Of a stretch of 64,000 nucleotides of DNA, positions 42,112-50,648 are shown piece by piece. The stretch comes from Prevotellaceae bacterium (GTDB lineage: Bacteria; Bacteroidota; Bacteroidia; Bacteroidales; Bacteroidaceae). Below the pieces are notes generated by a model that ran no database searches, had not been told where the DNA came from, and was given only the letters and a program-made list of their open reading frames with translations. Location: contig JABZLB010000013.1 of assembly GCA_015256945.1 (NCBI GenBank), forward strand, positions 1-64,000, read 5' to 3'. Both the position numbers and the translations under genes were made by a program. Numbering within the stretch: the first letter of the stretch is position 1; each line of letters opens with the position of its first letter.

Positions 42112-42993
42112 TCAGTCGATATAGCGTTTCAGAATGTCCGTATACTCATCTATTCTACGGTCACGAAGGAAAGGCCACCAGCGCCTGACCTGTTCACTGT
42201 GTGCCATATCAATATCTATTATCTGGCATTCTTCGTCCTTCTCTGAAGCTTGATAGCATAGCTCTCCTTGCGGACCGGCGATGAAACTTGAACCCCAAAA
42301 CTGTATGCCTGCGGTTTGATGGCTCGGGTCTTCTTCCCATCCTACGCGGTTAACAGCTACAACAGGCAGCCCGTTGGCTACGGCATGCCCTCGCTGAACT
42401 GTTGTCCATGCTTCGCGCTGGCGGGCTTGTTCTTCTGCCGAATCGCTCGATTCGTAGCCTATTGCCGTCGGATATATTAATATTTGTGCGCCTTGAAGTG
42501 CCATCAAACGGGCAGCTTCGGGATACCATTGGTCCCAGCATACCAGCACTCCCAATCGTCCAACTGATGTGTCGATGGGGTGAAAGCCTAAGTCGCCTGG
42601 CGTAAAATAAAACTTTTCGTAATATGCAGGGTCGTCAGGAATGTGCATTTTCCGGTACATACCGGCAATAGTTCCATCCTTTTCCAATACTACTGCCGTA
42701 TTGTGATAAAGGCCAGGGGCACGCTTTTCAAACAAAGAGGTTACAATAACCACGCCATATTGCTTTGCCAGTTCGCCGTACAGGCGTGTAGAGGGGCCTG
42801 GTATTGGTTCGGCCATATCAAAATTGTTTACATCCTCTACCTGGCAAAAGTATAGCGAATTGTGCAGCTCCTGCAGCACGATAAGCTGTGCACCGCGGTG
42901 TGCCAGTTTTTTAATGCCCTCAGCAATACGTCGTATATTTTCTTCCGAATCGGCAACATTATGTTGCTGTAATATCCCTATTCTTATTTCCAT
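42112..42993 (-). CDS. aguB: N-carbamoylputrescine amidase
   Basis: The 293-residue nitrilase-family enzyme hydrolyses N-carbamoylputrescine to putrescine, CO2 and NH3. The Glu-Lys-Cys triad is visible in VLQELHN, MYRKMHIPDD and VLVCWDQWYPEAA. GNEGIS-like sequences are absent, as expected. ATG 42993 (MEIRIGILQQHNV) was chosen; the frame is open further upstream into the aguA gene but that part is unlike the family. It works with the agmatine deiminase encoded 35 bases upstream in the same operon. Confidence 0.94.
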   Translation of the reverse strand: MEIRIGILQQHNVADSEENIRRIAEGIKKLAHRGAQLIVLQELHNSLYFCQVEDVNNFDMAEPIPGPSTRLYGELAKQYGVVIVTSLFEKRAPGLYHNTAVVLEKDGTIAGMYRKMHIPDDPAYYEKFYFTPGDLGFHPIDTSVGRLGVLVCWDQWYPEAARLMALQGAQILIYPTAIGYESSDSAEEQARQREAWTTVQRGHAVANGLPVVAVNRVGWEEDPSHQTAGIQFWGSSFIAGPQGELCYQASEKDEECQIIDIDMAHSEQVRRWWPFLRDRRIDEYTDILKRYID

Positions 42994-43028
42994 ATTCTGT
43001 ATTATTGTATAGCGTTCGTAATATTCTG

Positions 43029-44096
43029 TTATTTTATTACACCGCAAGGATACTGCATGGTAAGGCAATGTAGCGATCCATGCTGCCTTACTACGGTTGT
43101 TGCATCTATGCAAACTACTTCTTTATCGGGAAAGGCTTGTTTGATAATGCGTGCAGCCTCGGTATCTTTGTTCTTTTGTTGGTATGCCGGTACGATAACC
43201 GAGCGGTTTAATATAACAAAGTTGGCGTAGGTTGCAGGCAATCGCTGGCCGTCGTCAAAGATGGCATCGGGCATCGGTAGTTTCAGCAACTTATAGCTTT
43301 CACCGTTTAAAGTGGATAGTTTCCTTAGCTCATCTTCTAATAATTTAAAGTCGGTAAATTGTTCATCCTCCTTATCATCGCATCCCTGATAAACAATAGT
43401 GTCGTTCGGACACAGTCTTACGATAGTGTCAATATGGCCATCAGTATCATCGCCAACAAGCTTTCCGTGATGCAACCACACTACACGCCGGGCATTAAAG
43501 TAATTAATCAGTCTATGCTCTATATCATTCTGGTTCATAGGTTGGTTTCTGTTGGGTGCAAGTAAACAGAAGCTTGTTGTCATAATAGTTCCCTTGCCGT
43601 CACTTTCTATCGAGCCACCTTCGAGAACAAACTGTTTATAACTCTTTATGTTGCCATTGAAGGCTTGTTGTTCGAACAGGCTTCTGGTGATACAATTGTC
43701 ATGTTGCCATTCGAACTTTTCGCCCCAGCCGTTAAACTTAAAGTCGAGCAACATAGGTTCGCCGGCATTATATGTCTTTGTATCTGAGGGCATAAGCGTC
43801 AGTGGTGCGTGGTCGCGAGCCCATGTATCGTTGTTATAACATTCGAAAATTCTGATGTTCTTAATGTGGTCTTCAGGAATATGCTGTCGTAAAATACGCT
43901 CTACCTCTTCAGGGTTACGGGCTGCAATAATTAATTTTTCTTGCCTGGCTATTTCGCGTGCAAGCTGTATAAAGGTATCTGTAATGGCGTCGAGGTAAGG
44001 TGCCCAGTCGGTATTTTCGTGGGGCCATGTAAGTTGTATGCCACTTTGTGTGGCCCATTCGGCAGGAAGAACGTATGATGTATGCTGGTCATTCAT
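43029..44096 (-). CDS. aguA: Agmatine deiminase
   Basis: The 355-residue enzyme converts agmatine to N-carbamoylputrescine. Motifs: PAEWATQSGIQLTWPHENTDW at the start, ARDHAPL (substrate Asp/Arg), LEGGSIESDGKGT, GDDTDGHIDTIVR (catalytic His/Asp) and a C-terminal HCLTMQYP with the nucleophile Cys. With aguB it makes putrescine from arginine-derived agmatine. A minus-strand -7 TAATTTTG is at 44138-44131. Confidence 0.95.
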   Translation of the reverse strand: MNDQHTSYVLPAEWATQSGIQLTWPHENTDWAPYLDAITDTFIQLAREIARQEKLIIAARNPEEVERILRQHIPEDHIKNIRIFECYNNDTWARDHAPLTLMPSDTKTYNAGEPMLLDFKFNGWGEKFEWQHDNCITRSLFEQQAFNGNIKSYKQFVLEGGSIESDGKGTIMTTSFCLLAPNRNQPMNQNDIEHRLINYFNARRVVWLHHGKLVGDDTDGHIDTIVRLCPNDTIVYQGCDDKEDEQFTDFKLLEDELRKLSTLNGESYKLLKLPMPDAIFDDGQRLPATYANFVILNRSVIVPAYQQKNKDTEAARIIKQAFPDKEVVCIDATTVVRQHGSLHCLTMQYPCGVIK

Positions 44097-44303
44097 AGCA
44101 AAAACTTTATATTAACAATTAGCATAAATGCAAAATTATATAATAAACTTGATATATCTGTTGGGGAAACTAAAAAACATGTTCCTTTTGTTTTACTTCT
44201 TAAAACAGCAGATGCTCTGTATTTCCTTTCTTTTGGCTGGCAGATAAGCCTGTAACATACAACTCTTTAAACCATTTTGTATCAGACATTCTTCTTGGAT
44301 GGT

Positions 44304-44396
44304 CATTGTACGGCGGCCGTCAGCAACGCGTACGACGGTCGCCGTACGATGGGTTTGACGGCCGTCAACAGCGTTGCTGACGGCCGCCATACAGTG
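44304..44396 (+). repeat. Interspersed double-palindrome repeat, copy D
   Basis: This 93-bp copy has GGCGGCCGTC...GACGGTCGCC, then a GATGGGTTT spacer and GACGGCCGTC...GACGGCCGCC. It is in the same orientation as copy A. It lies in the 540-base divergent gap between aguA and the FetA-like gene; the rest of that gap shows only a -7 TATCTTTG (44607-44614) for the latter. Confidence 0.92.
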
Positions 44397-44636
44397 GCTG
44401 TTATGGTGTTTTCCAGTTAACATATAAGGCCTGGCAGGTAGGTTTTACATTGTTTTCCTTGGTTTATTATTGCCTTATTCGTATTGCATGCCCCGTATTT
44501 AATGGTCTCTCCCTTCAGTTATCCGGTACTTTCAATAAAATTACGAAATTATGGGGCCGGTATATGAAAAACAGGATAAAAAAGCAGTATGTGACTGAAA
44601 TTGTTGTATCTTTGTCGTAAGAAACAGGTATAAAAC

Positions 44637-45233
44637 ATGATAGAGTTTAAGAATGTAAGCATAAAACTTGCCGATGGTTCATCGTCTTATCCTTTTTCGC
44701 TGGTTGTTCATGAAGGTGAATGTGTATGTCTTCAGGGACAAAAGGGTAGTGGTAAAACGGCTTTGCTTATGGCTATCATGGGTTTAGTGCCTATCAATAA
44801 GGGCTTTATTACCATTGACGGTGAACTTGTGTCGTCAGGTTCAGGTGAATATTTCAGGCGAATGATGGCCTATGTTCCGCAGCAGGTACCTTGTGATGAT
44901 ATGACACTACGTGAGCTTTATGCCCGTATTTTACAATTAAAGGTAAATGCTTCCGGGCCTTATGACGAAGTTTTCATCCAAAATAACATGGAATTGGCAG
45001 GGATTGATAAAGCACTGATAAACAAAAGTATAAGAGGTTTAGATAAAGAAACCATACAGCTTGCAATGCTGGCTGTTTTGCCTTTGCTGAAAAAGAAAAT
45101 TATTTTGCTTGACCATTTACCACAGACTACTGTGGTATCGCAGTGGATGTCAAATTTAACGGCTATGGGTTCAGAAGTTATTTATACGTGTGAGACGAAT
45201 CAAATGCAGTATCATAAAATCATCAATATTTAG
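44637..45233 (+). CDS. FetA-like ABC ATPase with degenerate catalytic motifs
   Basis: The 198-residue protein has the ABC fold: Walker A GQKGSGKT (34-41), a Q-loop (VPQQ, 80-83), and the same length as FetA/YbbL-type subunits. But the LSGGQ-type signature reads IRGLDKET (about 132-139). Walker B is ILLDHLP, with His160 in place of the catalytic Glu, and the H-loop His is replaced (YTCETNQ, Cys185). It may bind ATP but should hydrolyse it poorly. The permease gene starts 3 bases after its stop, so they form a pair. Orthology to FetA is inferred from the partner. Confidence 0.78.
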   Translation: MIEFKNVSIKLADGSSSYPFSLVVHEGECVCLQGQKGSGKTALLMAIMGLVPINKGFITIDGELVSSGSGEYFRRMMAYVPQQVPCDDMTLRELYARILQLKVNASGPYDEVFIQNNMELAGIDKALINKSIRGLDKETIQLAMLAVLPLLKKKIILLDHLPQTTVVSQWMSNLTAMGSEVIYTCETNQMQYHKIINI

Positions 45234-45236
45234 GCT

Positions 45237-46094
45237 ATGTCTGTTACAGTTTGGGGAATACTTTCAGGAATCTTGTTGCTTGCCATACCCATTTACGTTA
45301 TTTACAGGTTTAAACTGGGCATGATAAATCGCTTTTTGGTATCGGTTTGCCGTATGATGCTTGTTGTTGCAGGCATGGGTTTGCTGATTTTTGCTGCGGT
45401 AAAGCTTGACAGTATTGGCTTTGATATATCAGCATTACTGATTATCGTGCTGGTTTCGTCGGCATTGGTTATACGGAAAGCAGGTTTAAAACCGGTAAAA
45501 TTATTGGTTCCTGTGGCAGGAGGCATGCTGTTGTCTACTTTGGTTATTGGTTTTTATGTGCTGTTTTTTGTACTGGGACAAAAGAATCCTTTTGCGCCAC
45601 AGCTGTTCCTTCCCGTCATGGGTTTTGTTGCATTTGGCATGATTCGGGCAAACGCAAGGTCGCTTGAGGTTTATTATATGGGACTGAAGAACCATTCACA
45701 ATTATATTATTATCTGCTTGGTAACGGCAGTTCCCATCGCGAAGCCATCGATTATTTGTTGCGTCGAAGTCTGCAGGCATCGCTCGTATCGTCGTTAAAG
45801 CAGGTTTCGCATATTGTCATGTTATCGGCTCCTGTGCTTATGTTTGGCATGATAATAGGAGGAACTGACGCTGTTACGGCAGCGGTTTGTCAGTTTTTGT
45901 TTATGATTGTGTTAACAGTTGCGTCAACAGGAATGGTGTTTATTACGCTATTGCTGGCCCGACGAGGTAGTTTTGACGAATACGAAAGACTTAAACCTGT
46001 ATTTAAAAACGACCGTGAGTCAGCTTCAAACTCTTTATCCAGTCCTTCAATACCCCCGCATACTGATTCTGAGAATCGGCTACAAGAAGAATAA
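45237..46094 (+). CDS. FetB/UPF0014-type ABC transporter permease
   Basis: The 285-residue inner-membrane protein has about seven hydrophobic segments. Its NARSLEVYYMGLKNHSQLYYYLLGNGSSHREAIDYLLRRSL block (read in parts, about 138-180) is the typical coupling region of the UPF0014 family. In E. coli FetAB exports iron; metal specificity here is unknown. Downstream TM segments such as VSHIVMLSAPVLMFGMIIGGT are conserved. The last 31 codons overlap the 3' end of the convergent phytase-like gene by 92 bases, giving a polar tail that may be non-essential. Confidence 0.85.
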   Translation: MSVTVWGILSGILLLAIPIYVIYRFKLGMINRFLVSVCRMMLVVAGMGLLIFAAVKLDSIGFDISALLIIVLVSSALVIRKAGLKPVKLLVPVAGGMLLSTLVIGFYVLFFVLGQKNPFAPQLFLPVMGFVAFGMIRANARSLEVYYMGLKNHSQLYYYLLGNGSSHREAIDYLLRRSLQASLVSSLKQVSHIVMLSAPVLMFGMIIGGTDAVTAAVCQFLFMIVLTVASTGMVFITLLLARRGSFDEYERLKPVFKNDRESASNSLSSPSIPPHTDSENRLQEE

Positions 46095-46947
46095 CTCTTG
46101 AACCATCGTTCAGCGTTGGCCCTAAGCACATACCCTCATAGTTGGCTAAATTTCTGCTGGTTAAATTGAGCTTGGTTTTCCATCGGGCAAGTAAGTTCTT
46201 TTCATGCTTGCCGGGAATATAATGGAAAAGCTTGCAATTGACGAACGAACCTATCTTTTTGTGAGGTACAAAAAACTCACGTTCGAGCAACAAAACGGTA
46301 CCATCGTCTAACGCGCACAATGTTCCTATGCCGTGTGCATAGAATAAGGCTTTTGCTTTATTGGCTTCAGGAACATCCATATGATACCTGAACGTGTGAA
46401 CAGGTTGTAACAATTCGTTATACGACTGTATGTAAACGGTATCGCTTTCGTTGCATGTCCACAGCTCCTTGTTGTGTGCGTTATAGCTTAATGCTTCGAG
46501 ACCTAAGTTACCCGGCAGGCGTTTGTATATGTCAGTTTGTGGTACTGTGCGGCCCGTCCGGCTGCCATCGGGGTTATATTCCCTGATTAAATTATCGGCT
46601 TCACCGCTAATCCATATCGTGTTGGTATTGTTATTGCAGGCAATTCCTTCGTCATCCCTGTTGGCATAACCCGATGAACGGAACCCTATGTTGCGCGCAG
46701 AGCGAATCTCTCCCGTCTGCATGTCGAGCTTAATTTCAAATACAAAAAAGCCGTCTTCCTCTGATTTGTCACTCACTACCGCATATAAGTCGCCGCCTAA
46801 CCATGTTATTCCACTGTAATTTCCAGCCGGAATGGTGTGCGGAAATGCGTATTGCCTATTCTCGATAACCTGTAATTGGGCATCAATTCTTATTGGCATG
46901 ACGAACATCATAAGAAGGAAGCCTGCAAGACGATGTTTTATTTTCAT
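46003..46947 (-). CDS. Exported esterase-like/phytase-like beta-propeller protein
   Basis: The 314-residue protein has a signal peptide (ending RIDAQ) and the 'esterase-like activity of phytase' domain: YSGITWLGGDLYAVVSDKS, DDEGIACNNNTNTIWISGE, LPGNLGLEALSYN, and NYEGMCLGPTLNDGS near the end. It is a secreted or periplasmic propeller of unknown substrate; the enzymatic label of the family is weakly supported. The C terminus (VLKDWIKSLKLTHGRF) runs into the FetB-like gene, a 92-base convergent overlap. Confidence 0.83.
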   Translation of the reverse strand: MKIKHRLAGFLLMMFVMPIRIDAQLQVIENRQYAFPHTIPAGNYSGITWLGGDLYAVVSDKSEEDGFFVFEIKLDMQTGEIRSARNIGFRSSGYANRDDEGIACNNNTNTIWISGEADNLIREYNPDGSRTGRTVPQTDIYKRLPGNLGLEALSYNAHNKELWTCNESDTVYIQSYNELLQPVHTFRYHMDVPEANKAKALFYAHGIGTLCALDDGTVLLLEREFFVPHKKIGSFVNCKLFHYIPGKHEKNLLARWKTKLNLTSRNLANYEGMCLGPTLNDGSRVILLVADSQNQYAGVLKDWIKSLKLTHGRF

Positions 46948-47033
46948 TTTATTTTACACCATTTTTAGGGCGTATCATACCATGTCAACGTATTTAAACC
47001 TATGTTTATTGTGCCTAAAAAGCATGGCTTTTC

Positions 47034-47064
47034 TTGGTAATTAAATAGTAAAATTGTATATTTG
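47034..47064 (+). promoter_or_regulatory. Predicted promoter of the candidate structured RNA
   Basis: TTG (47034-47036), a 20-base spacer and TATATTTG (47057-47064) match the consensus closely. It points into the 300-base gap before ribE. Confidence 0.7.
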
Positions 47065-47069
47065 CAGCA

Positions 47070-47279
47070 GAAAAAGAGATACATATTCTGGGGGATGTTT
47101 CGATTCGATCGGGATACTCATCAAATTATTATGAAAACAGAGAAAGCTTCTCTTGCTTATGGCGGGCCACATTATTGCTCTGTAATATAGCTTAAAAGCC
47201 GGTGGATTACAGAGGCGGAGAGCGCTCACAACGTTAATTACCGGAGTTTTCATCACATCATCGTAATGTCCCCCTTTTT
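47070..47279 (+). ncRNA. Candidate structured non-coding RNA (about 190-210 nt; possibly 6S-like)
   Basis: After a consensus promoter, the sequence has a long closing helix: 47090-47099 (GGGGGATGTT) pairs with 47265-47274 (AATGTCCCCC) and is followed at once by TTTTT. Inside it, ATGAAAAC (47131-47138) pairs perfectly with GTTTTCAT (47246-47253), with an asymmetric loop between the two helices. Further hairpins are 47139-47153 and a 9-bp stem 47178-47186 with 47206-47214. Size, closed-end shape and U tract would suit a 6S RNA, but I could not match conserved 6S sequence. tmRNA, RNase P, SRP and FMN-riboswitch signatures are absent. A leader element for ribE is the alternative. Confidence 0.55.
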
Positions 47280-47368
47280 GCATATAAGGGGAATTGAGTG
47301 AAGTTGGCAGATTAATTCTAACAATACTTGGTTCTCCTTTTTATTTGATAATATATAAATCTTTGATT

Positions 47369-47974
47369 ATGTTTAGTGGTATTGTTGAAGGAATGGCCGT
47401 AGTTGTTGCCATCAATAAGTATCAGGAAAATATTGATTTTACGCTTAAGTGTGAGTTTGCAGGCGAGTTAAAGATTGACCAAAGCGTTGCACATAATGGT
47501 GTTTGCCTCACGGTAGTAAGTATGAAAGACGATACTTATACCGTAACTGCGATGAAAGAAACGCTCGATCGCAGCAATTTACGACTGCTGAAAGTGGGCG
47601 ATCGTGTTAATGTTGAACGTTCAATGCTGATGAACGGCAGGCTTGACGGTCATATTGTACAAGGGCATGTAGACCAAACTGCAACATGCACTGATGTTAA
47701 GGATGCTGATGGCAGCACCTATTTTACCTTTACTTATAAGGCCGAAAAGGCTATGGCACGTCGTGGTTATTTTACCGTTGACAAGGGTTCAGTAACTGTA
47801 AACGGCATATCGTTGACCGTATGTAATCCTACTGATAATGGCTTTACGGTAGCTATCATACCTTATACTCGTGAACATACAAACTTTTGTGATATGAAAA
47901 AGGGTGATGAGGTAAATATTGAATTTGATATTTTAGGAAAATATATTGCACGGTTACAAGACTTTAAGGGTTAA
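47369..47974 (+). CDS. ribE: Riboflavin synthase alpha subunit
   Basis: The 201-residue cytosolic enzyme dismutates two 6,7-dimethyl-8-ribityllumazines to riboflavin. It has the two-fold repeated lumazine-binding barrel: MFSGIVEGMAVV with SVAHNGVCLTVV in the first half, and LDGHIVQGHVDQTA with TVNGISLTV in the second. ATG 47369 was chosen because MFSGIVE is the universal family start. Downstream of the candidate RNA; 137 bases separate it from the TolC gene. Confidence 0.95.
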   Translation: MFSGIVEGMAVVVAINKYQENIDFTLKCEFAGELKIDQSVAHNGVCLTVVSMKDDTYTVTAMKETLDRSNLRLLKVGDRVNVERSMLMNGRLDGHIVQGHVDQTATCTDVKDADGSTYFTFTYKAEKAMARRGYFTVDKGSVTVNGISLTVCNPTDNGFTVAIIPYTREHTNFCDMKKGDEVNIEFDILGKYIARLQDFKG

Positions 47975-48111
47975 GTTTTTGTGGTTTGACGTTTCAAATG
48001 CAAACTTTATAAAAGACAAGTATTCCATAACTTTTGTTAATCGTATAGACTCTGTGCCTACGAAGAGGGCGATAATACCGTCTTATCAGTAAATAAACAA
48101 AATCGTAATAG

Positions 48112-49455
48112 ATGAAGAAAACAAGTTTGATGCGAGTCTTTGCCATTGGCTTGGCAGTGCTTCCATTGGCTTCTTTTGCCCGCCAATGGACGTTACAGGA
48201 TTGTATAACCTATGCCCTTCAGCATAATATATCGTTGCAGAAAATACGCCTGCAAAGGTTAAGTGCCATGGAAGACGTCAAAGAGAGCCATGCTGCATTG
48301 TTTCCTTCGTTGTCGGGTATGGTGTCGCAGAATGTATCTTACAACCCATGGCCTCAGAGTGGCTCGTATACAATAGCCGGCAACAGGGTACAAACGCAGG
48401 TTGATAAGGTTTATTATAACGGTTCGTATGGTATTAATGCTAACTGGACGGTATGGAACGGTAACCGCAATTACAACCAGATTAAGTTGAATAAAATGGC
48501 TGAAGAACGTTCGTCTCTTGACAGCGCAGTATCGGCTAACAGCCTGAAAGAGCAGATTGCACAGCTGTTTGTGCAGATTCTTTATTCACAAGAGGCTGTA
48601 CAAGTAAACCGTATCACGCTTGAAACATCTAAGAAAAACGAAGCGAGAGGGCAGGAATTTGTGAAGGTTGGCAACATGAGCAAGGCCGATTTAGCCCAGC
48701 TTACGGCCCAGAGGGCACAAGACGAGTATGCCGTTGTGCAGGCCGAGAGCGCATTAAGCGACTATAAACGTCAGCTGAAACAGCTGTTACAGATAACCGA
48801 TCAGGAGGCTTTTGATGTAGTTGTACCCGAAACAACCGATGCCATGGCGTTACAAACTATTCCGCAGGTTACCGAAGTATATGAAGCAGCGCTGAGTAAT
48901 CGTCCTGAAATTAAGAATGCCATGCTGGGCATTAAGTACAGCGATATGCAGGCAAAACTGGCCCGCGCCGGAAAGATGCCTACGGTAAGTATATCTGGAA
49001 GTGTTGGAACCAATACTACGTCTATGGGTAATACGGCGTGGGGAACACAGTTAAAGAATAACCTTGTGGGTGGTGCCGGTGTGTCATTAAGTATTCCTTT
49101 GCTTGACCAAAGGCAAACGAAGACAGCTGTAAACAAAGCTATTCTCTCACGACAAAATTATGAGCTGGAGCTTGAAGACAGGCAAACGGCACTGTATTCA
49201 GCCATTGAGAACTATTGGCTTCAGGCTACAAATAACCAGGCACAGTTTAAAAGTGCAAAGGTTAGTACGGCCAGTGCTGAAACAAGCTATGATCTTTTGA
49301 ACGAACAATTCCGCCAGAACTTGAAGAATGTCATTGAACTGATGAATGGAAAAGATGCTTTGCTGAAAGCTCAGCAAGCTGAATTGCAGGCGAAGTATCT
49401 TGCAATTCTTAATATAAATATGCTGAAATTCTACGAAGGAAGCGAATTAAAGTAA
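48112..49455 (+). CDS. TolC-family outer-membrane efflux protein
   Basis: The 447-residue protein has a signal peptide (ending ASFAR), then WTLQDCITYALQHNISLQ, the hallmark N-terminal helix of TolC/OprM channels. Two repeats of helical-hairpin plus strand follow, with AALSNRPEIKNAMLGIKY starting the second. It forms the outer-membrane exit duct of an RND or ABC efflux system. No adaptor or pump gene follows; a strong terminator closes the gene, so its partners are elsewhere. Confidence 0.92.
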   Translation: MKKTSLMRVFAIGLAVLPLASFARQWTLQDCITYALQHNISLQKIRLQRLSAMEDVKESHAALFPSLSGMVSQNVSYNPWPQSGSYTIAGNRVQTQVDKVYYNGSYGINANWTVWNGNRNYNQIKLNKMAEERSSLDSAVSANSLKEQIAQLFVQILYSQEAVQVNRITLETSKKNEARGQEFVKVGNMSKADLAQLTAQRAQDEYAVVQAESALSDYKRQLKQLLQITDQEAFDVVVPETTDAMALQTIPQVTEVYEAALSNRPEIKNAMLGIKYSDMQAKLARAGKMPTVSISGSVGTNTTSMGNTAWGTQLKNNLVGGAGVSLSIPLLDQRQTKTAVNKAILSRQNYELELEDRQTALYSAIENYWLQATNNQAQFKSAKVSTASAETSYDLLNEQFRQNLKNVIELMNGKDALLKAQQAELQAKYLAILNINMLKFYEGSELK

Positions 49456-49471
49456 AGCACATACAGAATGG

Positions 49472-49516
49472 AAAGCCTGCCTTATCTTCATAATAAAAGA
49501 TGAGGCAGGCTTTTTT
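49472..49516 (+). terminator. Terminator of the TolC-family gene
   Basis: A 17-bp stem (49472-49488 with 49497-49513, one G-U) is followed by a T tract, 17 bases after the stop codon. Confidence 0.9.
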
Positions 49517-49556
49517 ATGGGATAGAGCAGGGGAGTAACCGTCGCCGAACAGCTTG

Positions 49557-50516
49557 TCAGAGCAGGAAGAAAAGGCTTACACCGATAACCGATACAACAG
49601 CCCCGATGATACCTTTCAGCGTAACAGGCTGGTGAAAAAGCCAACGTGAAGGTAGCAATATAATAATAGGTGTCATGGCCATAATGGTAGAAGCTATGCC
49701 CGCCTCAACATAATTGGCGGCCATTAACGAAAACCCTACACCTATAACTGGGCCTGAGAAAACGGCGACGAGCATGGCAAGTAGTCCGCGATAATCGTGA
49801 ATACTACGCCGTAATTGTGGTAACTCGCCACGCATGATAAGCCAAAAGGAGAAACATATCAATCCTGCCACACAACGAATAAGGTTGCTGGCAAATGGCA
49901 AATGGACAATTACCGACGGCAGAATAGTAGCAGGTACGTCGGCAATATAATGATCCATGCCTATCTTGCTGAGTACATAGCCGAATCCTTGCCCCATACC
50001 GGCACCTATTCCATACAAGATTCCTTTGGCAGGAAGCTGTATATTGAAAATACTTTTACCTTCACCACGCCCTAAAATACTGATGGCAATACCGGTTAAT
50101 GTAATTGTCATGGCAAGTATTGCTTTCCATGAAAGTGTCTGCCCTAGGGTGGCCCAGGCTGCAAATGCCGTAAACATTGGAGCAAGAGTCATAAATAATT
50201 GTCCGTAGCGTGAGCCGATAGTGAGATAACTATTAAACAGGCACCAGTCGCCAAAAAAGTAACCAACTATACCGCTTAGCAGCAGCCAGCCCCAGGTTTG
50301 CGTGCTTGCGTAAATGGGATATGGAGAGCCGAGGAGCAGAAAACAAAGTAAGATGGAAAAGATTAGCGCCAGAGACATTCGCCAAACATTCATAACAATT
50401 ACGCCCAAATGCTTGCTGCCGATTTCACTTGACAGCGCTGCGAGAGTCCATGAAAAGGCTACCCCTATGGAGATTATTTCACCGAAGAGGGCATTTGCCG
50501 ACGTTGTTTCAGTCAT
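49557..50516 (-). CDS. EamA/DMT-superfamily transporter
   Basis: The 319-residue inner-membrane protein has ten hydrophobic segments in two EamA repeats (VAFSWTLAALSSEIGSK, LLLSGIVGYFFGDWCLF, GMGQGFGYVLSKIGMD, and a C-terminal VVSVIGVSLFFLL). DMT transporters of this type move amino acids, metabolites or drugs; substrate is not predictable. A second, diverged DMT gene lies 132 bases upstream. Confidence 0.88.
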   Translation of the reverse strand: MTETTSANALFGEIISIGVAFSWTLAALSSEIGSKHLGVIVMNVWRMSLALIFSILLCFLLLGSPYPIYASTQTWGWLLLSGIVGYFFGDWCLFNSYLTIGSRYGQLFMTLAPMFTAFAAWATLGQTLSWKAILAMTITLTGIAISILGRGEGKSIFNIQLPAKGILYGIGAGMGQGFGYVLSKIGMDHYIADVPATILPSVIVHLPFASNLIRCVAGLICFSFWLIMRGELPQLRRSIHDYRGLLAMLVAVFSGPVIGVGFSLMAANYVEAGIASTIMAMTPIIILLPSRWLFHQPVTLKGIIGAVVSVIGVSLFFLL

Positions 50517-50648
50517 TATGTTGAATTTGTGTTACAATTTGAGGTGCAAAATTAGCAATTATGACTTAATCAGCCAAACACGTTTTTACTTATTGTGTAC
50601 TTTCTTGAAAACAGTTTTGAATTAAGAGTGTGGTATATCAAATACAGA

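Noticed and set aside
44193..44423. A 76-residue minus-strand frame, and similar ones at 22112-22381, 33100-33250 and 62307-62633.
   Set aside because: They share short peptides such as SNAVDGR only because they read across copies of the palindromic repeat.
47090..47120. The 5' part of the candidate RNA (GGGGGATG, GATTCGATCGGG) resembles the start of tmRNA.
   Set aside because: No tag reading frame, no T-loop GTTCGA segment and no CCA end follow within the required distance; the 3' helix closes after about 185 bases.
47070..47368. FMN riboswitch before riboflavin synthase.
   Set aside because: None of the conserved FMN-aptamer segments (such as AGGGTTCGGGGC or CCGACCGGCGGT) occurs in this leader.
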